A stretch of 64,000 bases of DNA from Synechococcus sp. M16CYN (lineage in GTDB: Bacteria > Cyanobacteriota > Cyanobacteriia > PCC-6307 > Cyanobiaceae). The position numbers were made by a program, and so were the translations under genes. The notes beneath the pieces were generated by a model. That model searched no databases, was not told the DNA's origin, and saw nothing but the letters and a program-made list of their open reading frames with translations. The stretch is taken from assembly GCF_040371545.1 (NCBI RefSeq), contig NZ_AP029048.1, positions 1,116,001-1,180,000 of the forward strand, read 5' to 3'. Shown here in pieces: positions 40,283-50,476 of this stretch (within the stretch, counting starts at the first letter, position 1; each line of letters opens with the position of its first letter).

Positions 40283-41461
40283 ATGTTCAGTGCAAATACA
40301 ATGATTGGCGTAGTCGGTGGTGGGCAGTTGGCGCGGATGTTGGTGCAAGCAGCCCGCACGCGCTCGATCCCTGTAGCAGTACAGACCAAATGGGAAAACG
40401 ATCCTGCCGTTGATGGTGCTGAGCGTGTCGTAGTTGCAGATCCGCGCGATGTGGCTGGGACACTCAAGCTTATGGAGGGGTGTGACGGAATCACCTTTGA
40501 AAATGAGTGGGTGAGTATCGATGCTCTGATTCCCTTAGAACGACAAGGGGCTTGCTTTTATCCAGCTTTGGAAGCTTTTGCGCCTCTGGTCGACAAGCTT
40601 TCTCAGCGTCAGCTACTCGAAGATTTAGCAATTCCAAGTCCTCTCTGGTGTCCGCTAAGCCAGATTTCCCAGGCTCAGCCAGGCCTACCACAAGGTTGGG
40701 ATTTTCCCGTTATGGCGAAAGCAGCCCGTGGTGGATATGACGGCAAAGGCACTGCTGTTATTAACAATGTCGATGCTTTGGCACAATTGCTCCGCTCAGT
40801 TGAAATCTCGGGTTGGTTTTTAGAAGCTTGGGTCCACTTCGAACGCGAACTGGCCCTTGTGGTTAGTCGAGACGCTAATGGTCGACTGAGAAGTTTTCCA
40901 CTCGTGGAGACCTACCAAAATTCCCGGGTTTGTGACTGGGTTTTGGTTCCAGCTTGTGTAGAACAGGCTGTTGAAGCATTGGCCTACAACATGGCCGCAT
41001 CGCTCCTTACCAAACTCAATTACGTAGGTGTTCTAGCTCTTGAGTTCTTTTATGGTCCCTCTGGACTACAAGTGAACGAGATTGCACCGCGGACACACAA
41101 TTCTGGCCATTTTTCGATTGAGGCCTGTACTAGTAGTCAGTTTGATCAGCAGGTTTGCATAGCTGCAGGTCTGCCGACACCGATTCCAGAGATGCGAAGT
41201 GAAGGAGCCTTGATGGTTAATCTCCTCGGTCTCGATCCTGCACAAGCCACCCCACTTGCGCAGCGTCTAACAGAACTTCGACAACTTCCTAAAGCTCACC
41301 TTCATTGGTACGGCAAGTCGCCGGAATCACCAGGCCGCAAACTCGGCCATGTGACTGTACTACTAAATGCCAAAGACGCAATTGGACGGCAACGGGAAGC
41401 TCGGTATGTCTTAAGGGTTGTCCGACAGATTTGGCCCGGATTGTCAGTCCATCAAGACTAG
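40283..41461 (+). CDS. purK: 5-(carboxyamino)imidazole ribonucleotide synthase
   Basis: PurK uses ATP and bicarbonate to convert AIR to N5-CAIR in purine synthesis. The 392-residue protein is an ATP-grasp enzyme: GVVGGGQLARMLVQAAR at the N-terminus (pre-ATP fold), FENEWVSIDAL, MAKAARGGYDGKGTAVI (ATP-grasp loop; the usual lysine-glycine signature is KAARGGYDGKG), EAWVHFERELALVV, EFFYGPSGLQVNEIAPRTHN (metal and ATP binding) and HWYGKSPESPGRKLGHVTV at the end. Either the ATG at 40283 or one six codons on may be used. It converges with the small gene and DUF2103 on the minus strand. Confidence 0.95.
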   Translation: MFSANTMIGVVGGGQLARMLVQAARTRSIPVAVQTKWENDPAVDGAERVVVADPRDVAGTLKLMEGCDGITFENEWVSIDALIPLERQGACFYPALEAFAPLVDKLSQRQLLEDLAIPSPLWCPLSQISQAQPGLPQGWDFPVMAKAARGGYDGKGTAVINNVDALAQLLRSVEISGWFLEAWVHFERELALVVSRDANGRLRSFPLVETYQNSRVCDWVLVPACVEQAVEALAYNMAASLLTKLNYVGVLALEFFYGPSGLQVNEIAPRTHNSGHFSIEACTSSQFDQQVCIAAGLPTPIPEMRSEGALMVNLLGLDPAQATPLAQRLTELRQLPKAHLHWYGKSPESPGRKLGHVTVLLNAKDAIGRQREARYVLRVVRQIWPGLSVHQD

Positions 41462-41498
41462 ACTCGCAGACGAACTGCTGTGTTGGTGACAGCCTTCT

Positions 41499-41678
41499 CT
41501 AGTGCTCTGATCTGACTCTATTTCGACTTGGGGAAGCTGTCGTGATGGTGACGTAGACCGGTCTTGTAACCGGAAACGAAATCACACTTTGACTCCCCTT
41601 CTGGTTATCCAGGTCGATCACGGTTGGCTCACGGCATGGCGGTTCATCTTGATTATCACTGCGATTAGTGTTTGACAT
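41499..41678 (-). CDS. Small hypothetical protein downstream of DUF2103
   Basis: A 59-residue frame from the ATG at 41678 (the longer frame from 41714 would overlap the DUF2103 gene). It is polar: SNTNRSDNQDEPPC at the start, then a beta-like SVISFPVTRPVYVTITT and a basic end. It follows the DUF2103 stop by 10 nt on the same strand, so it would be co-transcribed if real. No family is recognised. Confidence 0.4.
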   Translation of the reverse strand: MSNTNRSDNQDEPPCREPTVIDLDNQKGSQSVISFPVTRPVYVTITTASPSRNRVRSEH

Positions 41679-41688
41679 GATCAAACCC

Positions 41689-41982
41689 TTAGGGTCGATG
41701 CCGCTCCAATGCACTTTGAAGTTGCGCTTGCTCCAAATTGGTCACGATGAAGACTTCCTGAACGCTACTTCCTTTGCGAGCTACCAATTTGTAACCTCCA
41801 CGAATCGTGGTTGATACCCTCAGCTGAAGCGATTGGCTACGTCCCTTTACTCGGTTAATGACTGCTGGCGTGATGGTCTGGATACCCTGCTCACAAGCAA
41901 GCGACTTCAACCAAGGGATCAACCCCTCGACGTAAGTGCTATGGGTAATCACGACCCTCCCCACACTCAAGCCAAGATCCAA
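41689..41982 (-). CDS. DUF2103 protein, predicted metal-binding
   Basis: A 97-residue protein with the family signature VGRVVITHSTYVEGLIPWLK and the following GIQTITPAVINRVKG, LQLRVSTTIRGGYKLVARKG and SVQEVFIVTNL. DUF2103 is a compact family found in cyanobacteria and some archaea, annotated as predicted metal-binding; the conserved HST is a likely contact. The first residues may start a few codons later. The gene lies convergent to purK and may be followed by the small polar protein. Function is unknown. Confidence 0.85.
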   Translation of the reverse strand: MDLGLSVGRVVITHSTYVEGLIPWLKSLACEQGIQTITPAVINRVKGRSQSLQLRVSTTIRGGYKLVARKGSSVQEVFIVTNLEQAQLQSALERHRP

Positions 41983-42304
41983 GAACCAGTAGAAGATAGC
42001 GGGTATAGCTATCCCAGAGAGGGAGGGTTTTAATTTTTGAGCTGTAGTTTTGAGGTTGTATTTAGTACTTTGCGTTTTCTCGCTGCCGGTGGGCCCCTAG
42101 TTAATGCTCATAGTGATTATCCGGTTCACCTACTGACGGCGAAGGGTACGCCAAGCAACGAAATTATTGGTAGAGATAGAAAGCGTGGTCCGGAGCGTAC
42201 AACGATGCGGTTCATCGTTACTACGGAGAACAACACATTTGAGAACTATAAAAGGCCTCTACGCCTCACCAAAGCGACGCGTAGGCTTCACAGTTTTGAT
42301 TTAC
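41983..42304. other. Intergenic region, no gene seen
   Basis: About 320 nt between the divergent DUF2103 gene and the end of clpS. A plus-strand frame (42037-42465) crosses it but runs antisense through clpS and has no motif. Confidence 0.5.
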
Positions 42305-42601
42305 TTAACAGCGATCCAATGGAGCCATCGTTAAGCCCTCCATCTGCAGTTGTTGGTGATAGAGCTCCGCCTGTTCCAACGGACCACGCCACACCTCTGC
42401 AGATCCCTGTCCATCAATACGGTTTGCGAGTCTCCATGCATTCTCTTCACTCATCCCAGGGATGATTTTGCGTAAACAGTCCACAACATGTTGAAAGGTG
42501 TTGATGACGTCATCGAGGACGATGACACGCGCCTCTGGGTAGCACTGTGTAGTTTTCTCTCGCTCCAGTAGCGTCGATGAAGAGGAACTAGAAATAGCCA
42601 T
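42305..42601 (-). CDS. clpS: ClpS, adaptor for the Clp protease
   Basis: ClpS hands N-degron substrates to the ClpA/ClpC chaperone. From the ATG at 42601 it has 98 residues; a longer frame to 42814 collides with a divergent small gene and adds non-family sequence. The ClpS core is clear: ARVIVLDDVINTFQHVVDCL (the V-L-D-D-N/T-F-x-x-V motif that binds the N-degron) and GMSEENAWRLANRIDGQGSA, then a helix with EQAELYHQQLQMEGLTMAPL. The VLDDVINTF sequence lacks the usual N-D before the T-F (DDVINTF instead of DDDFNTF-type), a mild divergence typical of the family in picocyanobacteria. ClpP lies 1.8 kb further on in the window. Confidence 0.88.
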   Translation of the reverse strand: MAISSSSSSTLLEREKTTQCYPEARVIVLDDVINTFQHVVDCLRKIIPGMSEENAWRLANRIDGQGSAEVWRGPLEQAELYHQQLQMEGLTMAPLDRC

Positions 42602-42798
42602 GACAGTAGTCGTCAAAAGATCAAAGTCGGTCTGAGACCTGGGTAGAATGTAAACGATTGAACCGTAAACAATGTTATTCACCGTGGCATGGGCATCACT
42701 CGCTGCTGTATTCAGCTTTTCTATTGCAATGGTTGTCTGGGGTCGCAATGGCGATGGCACCCTAAGATTCTGACCACGCTGCGTCGTCGGGTCCTCCA

Positions 42799-42927
42799 AT
42801 GTTGAACCAGTCACTTATGGCAGTAGCAGTATTTTTATTGGTTTTCATTAGCGTTGCTGTAGTTTACCTTTCTGCTGTTGAGTGGCGAGATCGCCGTCGC
42901 CGTGCGGCCGGTCAATCCACCCGCTAG
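42799..42927 (+). CDS. Small single-span membrane peptide (42 aa)
   Basis: An ATG-to-TAG frame of 42 codons, divergent from clpS. A hydrophobic helix with LMAVAVFLLVFISVAVVYL (about residues 6-24) is followed by SAVEWRDRRRR and a basic tail, obeying the positive-inside rule. It has good codon use and G+C typical of the maintained genes. The sequence looks like a conserved small cyanobacterial membrane protein, but I do not know its name. Cytoplasmic C-terminus is likely. Confidence 0.65.
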   Translation: MLNQSLMAVAVFLLVFISVAVVYLSAVEWRDRRRRAAGQSTR

Positions 42928-43716
42928 GCTAAAGCGTTCAAACCTGTCCCGTTTTTTAGTTAGTCCATCGCCACTTTTACCTCTTAATTTGCCCCTTTAC
43001 CCCGCTTGCATGTACCATACTTTGTAACGCGAGGTAATTTTGGATAGTCTGACAAAGATTATGCCGGGAACGTTGCCCATGGTTCAAACTAACACCATTG
43101 GATCGTCTACCTAGCAATAGGTATACAATATTATCAGTTTTAGGCTTAAAACTTCTTACTGAGGAATCTGGTTAGAAGAATATTTTAATCCAGACCCAAG
43201 ATTTTTACTCAGCTTAGAAAGGCTTGAATCTTGGCTTAGGACAGTGCCCATAAGCTTATTGATATTACAACCATAATATACAATTACTTGGCTATTTTAG
43301 TAGCCTTTATAGTAAGATTTCGGGCTTTTATTTAGTTAATTAATTAAGTAGAACGACTGGAAACCAGATAAGCCTAGAAACTCATCGCAGGGTTTAAGTA
43401 AGGGTTCTAGTTCTACTATCAGACTCTGATCTGAGTTGAACTTGTCTCGAGATGCTAAACAACGCGCTGAGTCTGCGATAGTTATCGTTGGATATCAGCT
43501 AAGCGAAAATAATACTTAGAATCTACTCTTTGGCAATCAAGGTATTTCTATCCAGACACGAAGTCGATGGTCTCTAATATGGTTGTTAACCGTCGGGAGG
43601 ATATTTAAGTGACACATTACCAGATCATGCCCACAGTTTGAGATAGGGTAATGCCTTAATTTAGCGATCGAGAACTATTTGAATCGGCCTCAAACATCTT
43701 GGTGCCAACTTGAAAG
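42928..43716. other. Intergenic region, no gene seen
   Basis: About 790 nt between the 42-aa gene and the end of psb29. Composition is intermediate and no frame, RNA or terminator stands out. Confidence 0.5.
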
Positions 43717-44409
43717 TCAGGTTTCACTGCGTTGCACTTGTTCGGCCTGGCGACGCTCTTTTTTACGACGTTCTGCCGCAACAGTCTCCTTAACAAGCTC
43801 AATAGACATTGTCATACGTTCGCTATTGGATGCAAAAAGACTTAGATCCTTTTCTAATCGTTCTGCCGGAAGATTAAGACTGTCGGCTAGCTCCTTGCAA
43901 CGTTTGCGTAAATCGGCTTCGTTAGGCTGATTTACGCCACCTTTGGCTGTTTGAAAAAGGCGAAAGACACCAATGGCCATAAGTCTCGAATAATGAGCCC
44001 CATCAGCTAAGCGTTGTGAGGCCAAATAGGACTTCATCTCATCAACGGATTGTAATTTGGCGGCAGCGAGGCATGATTCTGATTCGCGTCTTAACGCGTC
44101 GGCTTCGAAGCCGTTACTACTGCAAAGAGCCTTAAAAAGCCGACTGATTTGATCTTCGGGTCTGTACCCCCGCGAAAAAGTATCAAAAACAGTGCATAGC
44201 CCTACTGCAAAGAGCGGAGTGGTTATGAAACTGCTTTGGTGACTTAGAAGATGCAGCTCCACTAGAAGTTCATCAGCAAGGCGCCTATACAATGGTCCAA
44301 TGACATGGGGGAAGGCCTGATGAAACGCCCGTTTGCTGTCTGCTATGGTCTGACGTTCGGCCAATGTTGAATTCCAGAATGGATGGCGAAACCTTAGCGT
44401 CGCAGCCAT
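43717..44409 (-). CDS. psb29: Psb29/Thf1 thylakoid biogenesis protein
   Basis: Psb29 (Thf1/THF1) co-purifies with photosystem II and works with FtsH2/FtsH3 in its repair. Family features: [56 protein letters not shown] and a C-terminal coiled coil rich in E, R and K. The start is uncertain. An ATG at 44445 would share the AT of the divergent clpP start (CATG), leaving no room for leaders; the ATG at 44409 used here gives 230 residues; a TTG at 44361 would start just before the conserved TIADSK. The proximity to clpP and ftsH fits a protein-quality-control neighbourhood. Confidence 0.88.
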   Translation of the reverse strand: MAATLRFRHPFWNSTLAERQTIADSKRAFHQAFPHVIGPLYRRLADELLVELHLLSHQSSFITTPLFAVGLCTVFDTFSRGYRPEDQISRLFKALCSSNGFEADALRRESESCLAAAKLQSVDEMKSYLASQRLADGAHYSRLMAIGVFRLFQTAKGGVNQPNEADLRKRCKELADSLNLPAERLEKDLSLFASNSERMTMSIELVKETVAAERRKKERRQAEQVQRSET

Positions 44410-44443
44410 CGCCGTTAGGATTATCCGGTTCGCTGAAGTAGAC

Positions 44444-45037
44444 ATGATCCCGATCGTGATTGAAGAGTCCGGCCGGGGAGAAAGGGCCTTTGATATTTAT
44501 TCACGCTTGCTTCGTGAGCGCATTGTGTTTCTGGGCGAGACCGTAACTAGTGATTCGGCCAACCGGATAGTTGCCCAGATGTTGTTTCTCGAAGCAGAGG
44601 ATCCTGACAAAGATATTTATTTGTATATAAATTCCCCTGGCGGTTCTGTTTACGATGGATTAGGAATTTTTGACACCATGCAGCATATCAAACCAGATGT
44701 GCATACCGTCTGCGTTGGACTTGCTGCAAGCATGGGTGCTTTCCTCCTATGTGCTGGTGCACAGGGAAAACGCAGTAGTCTTCAGCATTCGCGTATTATG
44801 ATCCACCAACCCCTTGGTGGTGCAAAAGGACAAGCAAGCGATATTCGCATCCAAGCTGATGAGATTCTTTATCTAAAAGAGCGTTTAAATACAGAACTTT
44901 CTGAACGAACTGGTCAGCCTTTGGATCGTATTCAGCAAGACACGGATAGGGACTTTTTTATGTCTCCTTCTGAAGCTGTCACCTATGGTCTGATTGATCT
45001 AATTATCAACAAGCGTCCTGTACAAGCTATTACTTGA
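44444..45037 (+). CDS. clpP: ATP-dependent Clp protease proteolytic subunit
   Basis: ClpP is the serine peptidase of the Clp complex. The 197-residue protein shows the full catalytic triad: S96 in [12 protein letters not shown]121 in [10 protein letters not shown] and D170 in DTDRDFFMS. The N-terminus [19 protein letters not shown] is the conserved cyanobacterial form, which fixes the start at 44444. [19 protein letters not shown] is also family-typical. No propeptide is evident. Its stop overlaps the start of the DUF2256 gene (TTGA), so they are co-translated. Cyanobacteria encode several ClpP paralogues; which one this is I cannot say. Confidence 0.95.
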   Translation: MIPIVIEESGRGERAFDIYSRLLRERIVFLGETVTSDSANRIVAQMLFLEAEDPDKDIYLYINSPGGSVYDGLGIFDTMQHIKPDVHTVCVGLAASMGAFLLCAGAQGKRSSLQHSRIMIHQPLGGAKGQASDIRIQADEILYLKERLNTELSERTGQPLDRIQQDTDRDFFMSPSEAVTYGLIDLIINKRPVQAIT

Positions 45038-45192
45038 TTATTCAACACCCACCAAAAATATGTCCTGTGTGTAAACTTCCTTTTAAGTACCGTAAGGCCT
45101 GGAATAAGTGTTGGGACAAAGTTATTTACTGTTCCGAACGGTGCCGTCGACGTAAGAATTTAGTCAAAGGCAAGAATTCAGCTAAGCATTAA
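45034..45192 (+). CDS. DUF2256 zinc-ribbon-like small protein
   Basis: A 52-residue protein starting with TTG at 45034, overlapping the clpP TGA by 4 nt. It carries [18 protein letters not shown] and [10 protein letters not shown], i.e. two CxxC/CxxxC pairs in the DUF2256 pattern, consistent with zinc binding. It is basic throughout and ends with a K-rich tail. Members are small, found in many bacteria, and of unknown function. Its 3' end overlaps that of the convergent ftsH by 11 nt. It is short enough to be missed by routine gene calling. TTG-start use is supported by the coupling to clpP. Confidence 0.85.
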   Translation: MIIQHPPKICPVCKLPFKYRKAWNKCWDKVIYCSERCRRRKNLVKGKNSAKH

Positions 45193-47098
45193 GGATAGTA
45201 CGTTCCTTTTCAGGAATATCAACAAATTCAGAAACAACCAATTTAAATTCATCGCCACTCATTGTTTCTTTCTCAATTAAGATTTCTACTAGTTGATCCA
45301 TTGCTTCGCGATTAGCTGCTATTAGAGCAATAGTTTCATCGTAATAACACTTTACCATGCTGCGGACTTGAACATCAATTTGTTGAGAAATTGATTCGGA
45401 TATTTCATTCCGGGACATCAAATCTCTACCAAGGAAAACTTCTTGACCACCACCTTCAAGAGCAATGGGGCCTAAGTCACTCATCCCGAGACGAGTCACC
45501 ATGTTTCGAGCCATTGAGGCGACTTGTTGAATGTCACCACCAGCACCGGTCGTGACTTCCTGATGACCGAATACAACATCTTCAGCTGCTCGACCGCCCA
45601 GTGCACCCATTATTCGAGCTTTAAGTTGTGAACGGGTGACCAAGGTTTGTTCTTCGTCGGGAGAAAACCAAGTCAGACCTCGAGCCTGTCCACGAGGAAC
45701 AAGAGTAACTTTTTGGACAGGATCATGATCTTTCACTAAAGTACCAACGAGAGCATGGCCAACTTCGTGGTAGGCAATCAATCTCTTACTGCGGCCGTCG
45801 GTGAGGGGAAGTCCCTCCATACCGGCGATAATTCGATCAACAGCATCATCGACTTCACTTAATCCGATCGCATCCTTACGACGGCGAGCTGTTAAGATTG
45901 CTGCCTCATTCATCAGATTCGCAAGATCAGCACCCGTAAACCCAGGAGTTCGACGAGCAATACTTTCCAGGGATAGTTCACTATCAAGCTTCTTGTTACG
46001 ACTATGAACAGTTAGAATGGAGAGGCGGCCTTTGATGTCGGGAGCGTCGACTGTAACCTGACGATCAAAGCGCCCCGGGCGCATTAAGGCTGAGTCGAGA
46101 ACATCGGGACGGTTAGTAGCCGCAATAATTATGATTCCGCTATTCCCCTCAAAACCATCCATCTCCGTGAGTAACTGATTGAGAGTTTGTTCCCGTTCGT
46201 CGTTACCACCGCCGATACCAGCTCCCCGCTGACGGCCAACAGCATCGATCTCGTCAATAAAAATCAAACAAGGACTATTTTCCTTCGCTTTTTTGAATAA
46301 ATCACGAACGCGACTTGCACCGACTCCCACAAACATCTCAACGAATTCAGATCCGGAGAGTGAGAAAAAGGGAACACCGGCCTCACCAGCAATGGCCTTT
46401 GCCAAAAGCGTCTTACCTGTTCCAGGTGGTCCAATAAGCAGCAAACCGCGCGGAATTTGAGCTCCAACAGAGGTGAAACGCTCTGGTTGTTTCAGAAACG
46501 TAACGACTTCTTGAAGTTCCTGCTTTGCCTCAGAAACACCAGCAACGTCGTCAAATTTTACTCCTGTTTCGGCTTTCATCATAAAAAGAGCCTTGCTCTT
46601 ACCGAATTGCATGGCCTGGCCAGGACCGCCGGGCATGTTGCTATTGCGACGAGCCAGAAAAATCAACGAACCGATCAGCAGCAAAGGGAAAAGAAGATTG
46701 CCCAACAAACCAAGTGCCGGTGGAGCGCTCCGCGGGGGATGTATATCAAAGCTAATCCCCTCTTTTTTGAGTGTGTTAATTAACTCTGGGGCTAAGCCAG
46801 GCAGGTCAACGCGTAAACGTTGAACGCGGTTGTCTAAATCTGAATCGATAGCTTCTACAACAGCACTGCGGCCGCCGTCGTAGATGTCTACTGCCGTCAC
46901 GCGTCCGGCTTCGACATAATCAAGAAAACGACCGTAGCTCATCCGTGCAACCGCTGTGTTGCGAGGAGCAGTGATTTGACCGCCGTTATTGGTGCCCATT
47001 ACGCCGATCCCACCATTGCTTACGACTTGCCAACCAATCAGTAACACAACGCTGATCGGCAAAAGCCAGAGAGCAACAAGGCGCCAGCGCTGGTTCAT
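45182..47098 (-). CDS. ftsH: ATP-dependent zinc metalloprotease FtsH
   Basis: A membrane-anchored AAA protease; in cyanobacteria FtsH degrades damaged D1 of photosystem II and other membrane proteins. The 638-residue protein has two membrane segments (about residues 7-23 and 130-149) bounding a lumenal/periplasmic domain, the AAA module with Walker A GPPGTGKT (223-230), Walker [11 protein letters not shown] (about 277-286), the second region of homology [18 protein letters not shown], and the zinc site HEVGH (444-448). The tail carries the third zinc-ligand region. The gene lies near psb29, a known FtsH partner. It is convergent with the DUF2256 gene, overlapping by 11 nt. Confidence 0.97.
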   Translation of the reverse strand: MNQRWRLVALWLLPISVVLLIGWQVVSNGGIGVMGTNNGGQITAPRNTAVARMSYGRFLDYVEAGRVTAVDIYDGGRSAVVEAIDSDLDNRVQRLRVDLPGLAPELINTLKKEGISFDIHPPRSAPPALGLLGNLLFPLLLIGSLIFLARRNSNMPGGPGQAMQFGKSKALFMMKAETGVKFDDVAGVSEAKQELQEVVTFLKQPERFTSVGAQIPRGLLLIGPPGTGKTLLAKAIAGEAGVPFFSLSGSEFVEMFVGVGASRVRDLFKKAKENSPCLIFIDEIDAVGRQRGAGIGGGNDEREQTLNQLLTEMDGFEGNSGIIIIAATNRPDVLDSALMRPGRFDRQVTVDAPDIKGRLSILTVHSRNKKLDSELSLESIARRTPGFTGADLANLMNEAAILTARRRKDAIGLSEVDDAVDRIIAGMEGLPLTDGRSKRLIAYHEVGHALVGTLVKDHDPVQKVTLVPRGQARGLTWFSPDEEQTLVTRSQLKARIMGALGGRAAEDVVFGHQEVTTGAGGDIQQVASMARNMVTRLGMSDLGPIALEGGGQEVFLGRDLMSRNEISESISQQIDVQVRSMVKCYYDETIALIAANREAMDQLVEILIEKETMSGDEFKLVVSEFVDIPEKERTILNA

Positions 47099-47157
47099 GA
47101 GCCCGCGAAGATTGATGCGTAAGCTTAAAGGGAATTATGAGTCCACCGAGGATGATC

Positions 47158-48375
47158 TCAAAGGCTTCGGAGCGCCACGATCGGATCTAAGTGAGCCGCC
47201 CTGCGCGCAGGCAAAACGCCGAAGAACAGTCCGATCGATCCCGACAAACCAACGGTGACAAACACTGTATTCATTCCGATGTTTGCTGGAAGAGGTGTCA
47301 CGGCTGCCATCAAACCAACGGCACCAAGGCCAACTGCTGTGCCAAATACACCGCCAAGGCTAGAAAGCACTAGGGACTCCACCAAAAACTGTTGGAGAAT
47401 ATGACTACTGCGCGCACCAAGTGATTTTCGTAAACCAATTTCTGCAGTTCGCTCGCTCACGGACACCAACATAATGTTCATGATTCCGATGCCACCTACC
47501 AGAAGGGAAATGCCCCCGATGGCCGCAAGCATTAACGTCAACCCTCCGGTGATAGTTCCAACGATCGTGAGAGCATCTTTTTGAGACCTCACAGCAAAGT
47601 CATCATCTCGAAGGATTCGATGGCGCTGCCGCAGGAGGTTAGTAATTTGAAACTTCGCCGCTCCAGTACTACTGTCATTCCTAGCCTCGACACTGATGAA
47701 ACTGAGACTAATCCCGTACGTTGGATCTCGACCGGTGAAACGATTTACCATTGTACTTAAAGGTATGTAGGCATTTTCGTCCTGATTACTTCCAAACACA
47801 GCCCCTTTTGAGGCCATGATCCCAATGACTTCAAAGGCTTGACTTCCAATGCGCACCTGCCGACCGAGAGCATCACCGGTAGGAAAAAGTTTGGTCTTTA
47901 GGTCAGGACCTAAAGCAACCACAGCTCGCGCCGATTTTTCATCTTCGTTGTTGATGAATCGTCCGCTGGCGATCTCAAAACTTCGAACAGGAACAAAGTT
48001 TGCAGTGACCCCAGAGATGGAGCTCGTGGCACTTCGAGCTCCTGCCTGAACTACTTGACTGCTTGTGATTTGGGGGGCTACCCGCTTCACGCTAGGAACC
48101 TGTTCTTCAATTGCAGCCGCGTCTTCGATCACCAAGGTTTTTGGGAGAACAGTCCCCCTCCGACGGGTGTCACCGTTGCCTGGCACAACGAACAGTACAT
48201 TTGCACCAAGGCTGCTGAGCTGTTCTTTAACAAGTTCTTGGGCGCCACGACCAACACCTACCAGAGTGATAACCGAGGCGTTACCAATTACAATGCCCAA
48301 CATAGTGAGCAAACTTCTTAATCGATTGCTTCGTAGGGTTGTGAGCGCCATCCGCACGGTTTCCGTTGGAGGCAT
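47158..48375 (-). CDS. MacB/FtsX-like ABC transporter permease
   Basis: A MacB-type permease: a membrane segment near residues 20-45 with LRSLLTMLGIVIGNASVITL, a large extracytoplasmic MacB_PCD domain, then the C-terminal FtsX region with GGISLLVGGIGIMNIMLVSV, SERTAEIGLRKSLGAR and a final pair of segments. From the ATG at 48375 it has 405 residues; a GTG at 48432 would overlap the end of pyk by 14 nt and adds 19 residues. It lacks a fused ATPase and none is adjacent, so the partner lies elsewhere. MacB homologues export lipoproteins, peptides or siderophore-like molecules. The cargo here is not known. Confidence 0.85.
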   Translation of the reverse strand: MPPTETVRMALTTLRSNRLRSLLTMLGIVIGNASVITLVGVGRGAQELVKEQLSSLGANVLFVVPGNGDTRRRGTVLPKTLVIEDAAAIEEQVPSVKRVAPQITSSQVVQAGARSATSSISGVTANFVPVRSFEIASGRFINNEDEKSARAVVALGPDLKTKLFPTGDALGRQVRIGSQAFEVIGIMASKGAVFGSNQDENAYIPLSTMVNRFTGRDPTYGISLSFISVEARNDSSTGAAKFQITNLLRQRHRILRDDDFAVRSQKDALTIVGTITGGLTLMLAAIGGISLLVGGIGIMNIMLVSVSERTAEIGLRKSLGARSSHILQQFLVESLVLSSLGGVFGTAVGLGAVGLMAAVTPLPANIGMNTVFVTVGLSGSIGLFFGVLPARRAAHLDPIVALRSL

Positions 48376-48418
48376 CCGGCGAACCACAACGTCTGAGCTT
48401 CCAAGGTTGTTTGCCAGA

Positions 48419-49870
48419 CTAAAAAAAGTCACCGGTGTCGTCTGAACCCACGATTCCCACTTTTACCAAATTGGTGGAGCCTGAAACGCCGCAATGAGTT
48501 CCTGCGGTTTGAACCACAAGATCTCCCACCTTCAAAAGCTTAAGATCCTCGGCTTTGCGCATGGCAGCAACAAAGGTAGTTGTCGTATCCTCCTCTTCGG
48601 GAACTACAAGCGGCGTAACACCCCAGACGAGCTGAAGACGGCACGCCACAGCCCTATCGGGAGCAACTGCCAAAATCGGAGCAGCAGGACGGAATTTACT
48701 GACATTGTGCGCTGTCGCTCCGCTCTTGGTAAGCGGAATAATGGCAGACGCATTCAATTGGCTGGCAATGGTACTAACCGCACTGCTAAGAGAGTTCGGT
48801 ATGGTGCTGGGTAGGTTGCTGTCGATAGACCGCTGAGGGTAATCCTTCTCGATCCTTCGAGCGATCGTGGCCATGGTTTGTACGGCTTCTACAGGGAAGT
48901 CGCCAACCGCCGTTTCGTTGGAAAGCATAACTGCATCGGTACCATCGAGGATGGCGTTGGCAACGTCACTCACTTCAGCCCGGGTTGGACGCGGACTAGA
49001 CGCCATTGAATCGAGCATCTGGGTTGCTGTAATGATCGGGATACCAAGACTGTTGGACTTGCGTATCAGTTCTTTTTGCAACAAGGGGACTTCTTCCGCA
49101 GGCATCTCCACACCGAGATCACCACGCGCCACCATTACTCCGTCGCAAAGCGGAAGAATGGCGTCGATTTGATCAATGGCCTCGAATTTTTCGATCTTGG
49201 CCACTACAGGCGTTTCGTAACCGTGTTGCTTGATTAAACCTCGAATTTCTTCCATATCGGAAGGATTACGCACAAAACTAAGCGCAACCCAATCGACGCC
49301 TTGACTCAGACCAAAAGCTAGATCTTCTTTATCTTTGTCAGTCAGCGCTCGAACGGAAAGCTGTACGTCGGGGAAGTTGACGCCCTTGTTGTTAGAGAGA
49401 GTACCACCAACTGTGACACTGCAATGAAGTGTTTGCTGCGTTTGATCCACGCTCTTGACTTTCATCTCTACCCTGCCGTCGTCTAGAAGGATGCGACTGC
49501 CTGCCGTGACTTCGTCGGCTAGTTTGGCGTAAGTCACCGTGGCGATAGTCTGGTTGCAGTCCACCGGACGTGAGGTAAGCGAGAAAGAATCGCCGTCAGC
49601 AAGAGTGATCGGGCCGTTTGCAAAACGACCGAGCCGAATCTTCGGTCCCTGGAGATCTTGGAGAATGCCGATAGTCTGTTCAAGCTCCTTGGAAACTTGT
49701 CGAATAGTGGCGATTCGCTTGGCGTGATCGCTGTGGTCGCCATGGGAAAAGTTCAACCGGAACGTTGTAGCCCCAGCCCTAACAAGCTCCTTGATCCGCT
49801 CACTACTATCCGTTGCGGGCCCGATCGTGGCCACTATTTTGGTCCGGCGGTCTAAATCGAACTGGCCCAT
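48419..49870 (-). CDS. pyk: Pyruvate kinase
   Basis: Pyruvate kinase converts phosphoenolpyruvate and ADP to pyruvate and ATP. The start chosen, ATG at 49870, gives 483 residues and begins at the family N-terminus (FDLDRRTKIVATIGPATDS). The longer frame to 49951 adds 27 unconserved residues. Motifs: TTFRLNFSHGDH, GPKIRLGRF, VAKIEKFEAIDQID (catalytic lysine), DGVMVARGDLGVEMP (Mg2+ site), ITATQMLDSM and RAEVSDVANAILDGTDAVML. The C-terminal allosteric domain is complete. The stop is close to the MacB-like gene, with which it may be co-transcribed. Confidence 0.96.
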   Translation of the reverse strand: MGQFDLDRRTKIVATIGPATDSSERIKELVRAGATTFRLNFSHGDHSDHAKRIATIRQVSKELEQTIGILQDLQGPKIRLGRFANGPITLADGDSFSLTSRPVDCNQTIATVTYAKLADEVTAGSRILLDDGRVEMKVKSVDQTQQTLHCSVTVGGTLSNNKGVNFPDVQLSVRALTDKDKEDLAFGLSQGVDWVALSFVRNPSDMEEIRGLIKQHGYETPVVAKIEKFEAIDQIDAILPLCDGVMVARGDLGVEMPAEEVPLLQKELIRKSNSLGIPIITATQMLDSMASSPRPTRAEVSDVANAILDGTDAVMLSNETAVGDFPVEAVQTMATIARRIEKDYPQRSIDSNLPSTIPNSLSSAVSTIASQLNASAIIPLTKSGATAHNVSKFRPAAPILAVAPDRAVACRLQLVWGVTPLVVPEEEDTTTTFVAAMRKAEDLKLLKVGDLVVQTAGTHCGVSGSTNLVKVGIVGSDDTGDFF

Positions 49871-50476
49871 ATCGAGGCTGGAAATCCTTGCGGAAACTAC
49901 CACCCGGGGCGTTTCGATCAAATGGATGTCTATCGCGCAGCTTGTCCACAAACCATCAGATGCCTCGATGAAAGGGAAGAGCCCTGTTTAATTCACGCTT
50001 ATGGCTTGCTGAAAACTGGTGAGGTAACGAACGAGATTAAGTAAAGATACTATGAGATCGAAGGAAGATATTCAATAAAATTAACTTATTGAATGACCAA
50101 ACTCGAACTTAAAGATAAGGTTTGGTGTGAGGAAAATACTGAGAGTCAACTAGGTTTAAGTAGCCTATGGATAACGAGTTATTCTATACCTCACAAGTCG
50201 ATCGAAAACCCTGGCCGCAAAGCAATCGCCGACACCGAACATATAGGGAATGTATTTTGATTTTGGAAGGAAGTGATAATCCGATGTTATAAAACAGAAC
50301 ACCTATTAACTCGATTGGTGGTGTGTAATTTAGAAATCCGAATTGTATTCTTTTGCATTGCGATTTCTATACCAGCTGGAACTTCAGGCCCTCTTGACAA
50401 TAGGATTGTTAACAACGGATATGACTTGCCGTTTTTCAACCTCAAATGGTCGCCAGATGGTTGATTTTTTGTACGA
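49871..50476. other. Intergenic region, no gene seen
   Basis: About 600 nt. Two overlapping antisense frames (50273-50464 plus, 50287-50523 minus) cover the same bases and neither has a motif. No terminator is clear. Confidence 0.5.

Noticed and set aside
42037-42465. 142-codon plus-strand frame
   Set aside because: Half of it runs antisense through clpS and the translation has no known motif.
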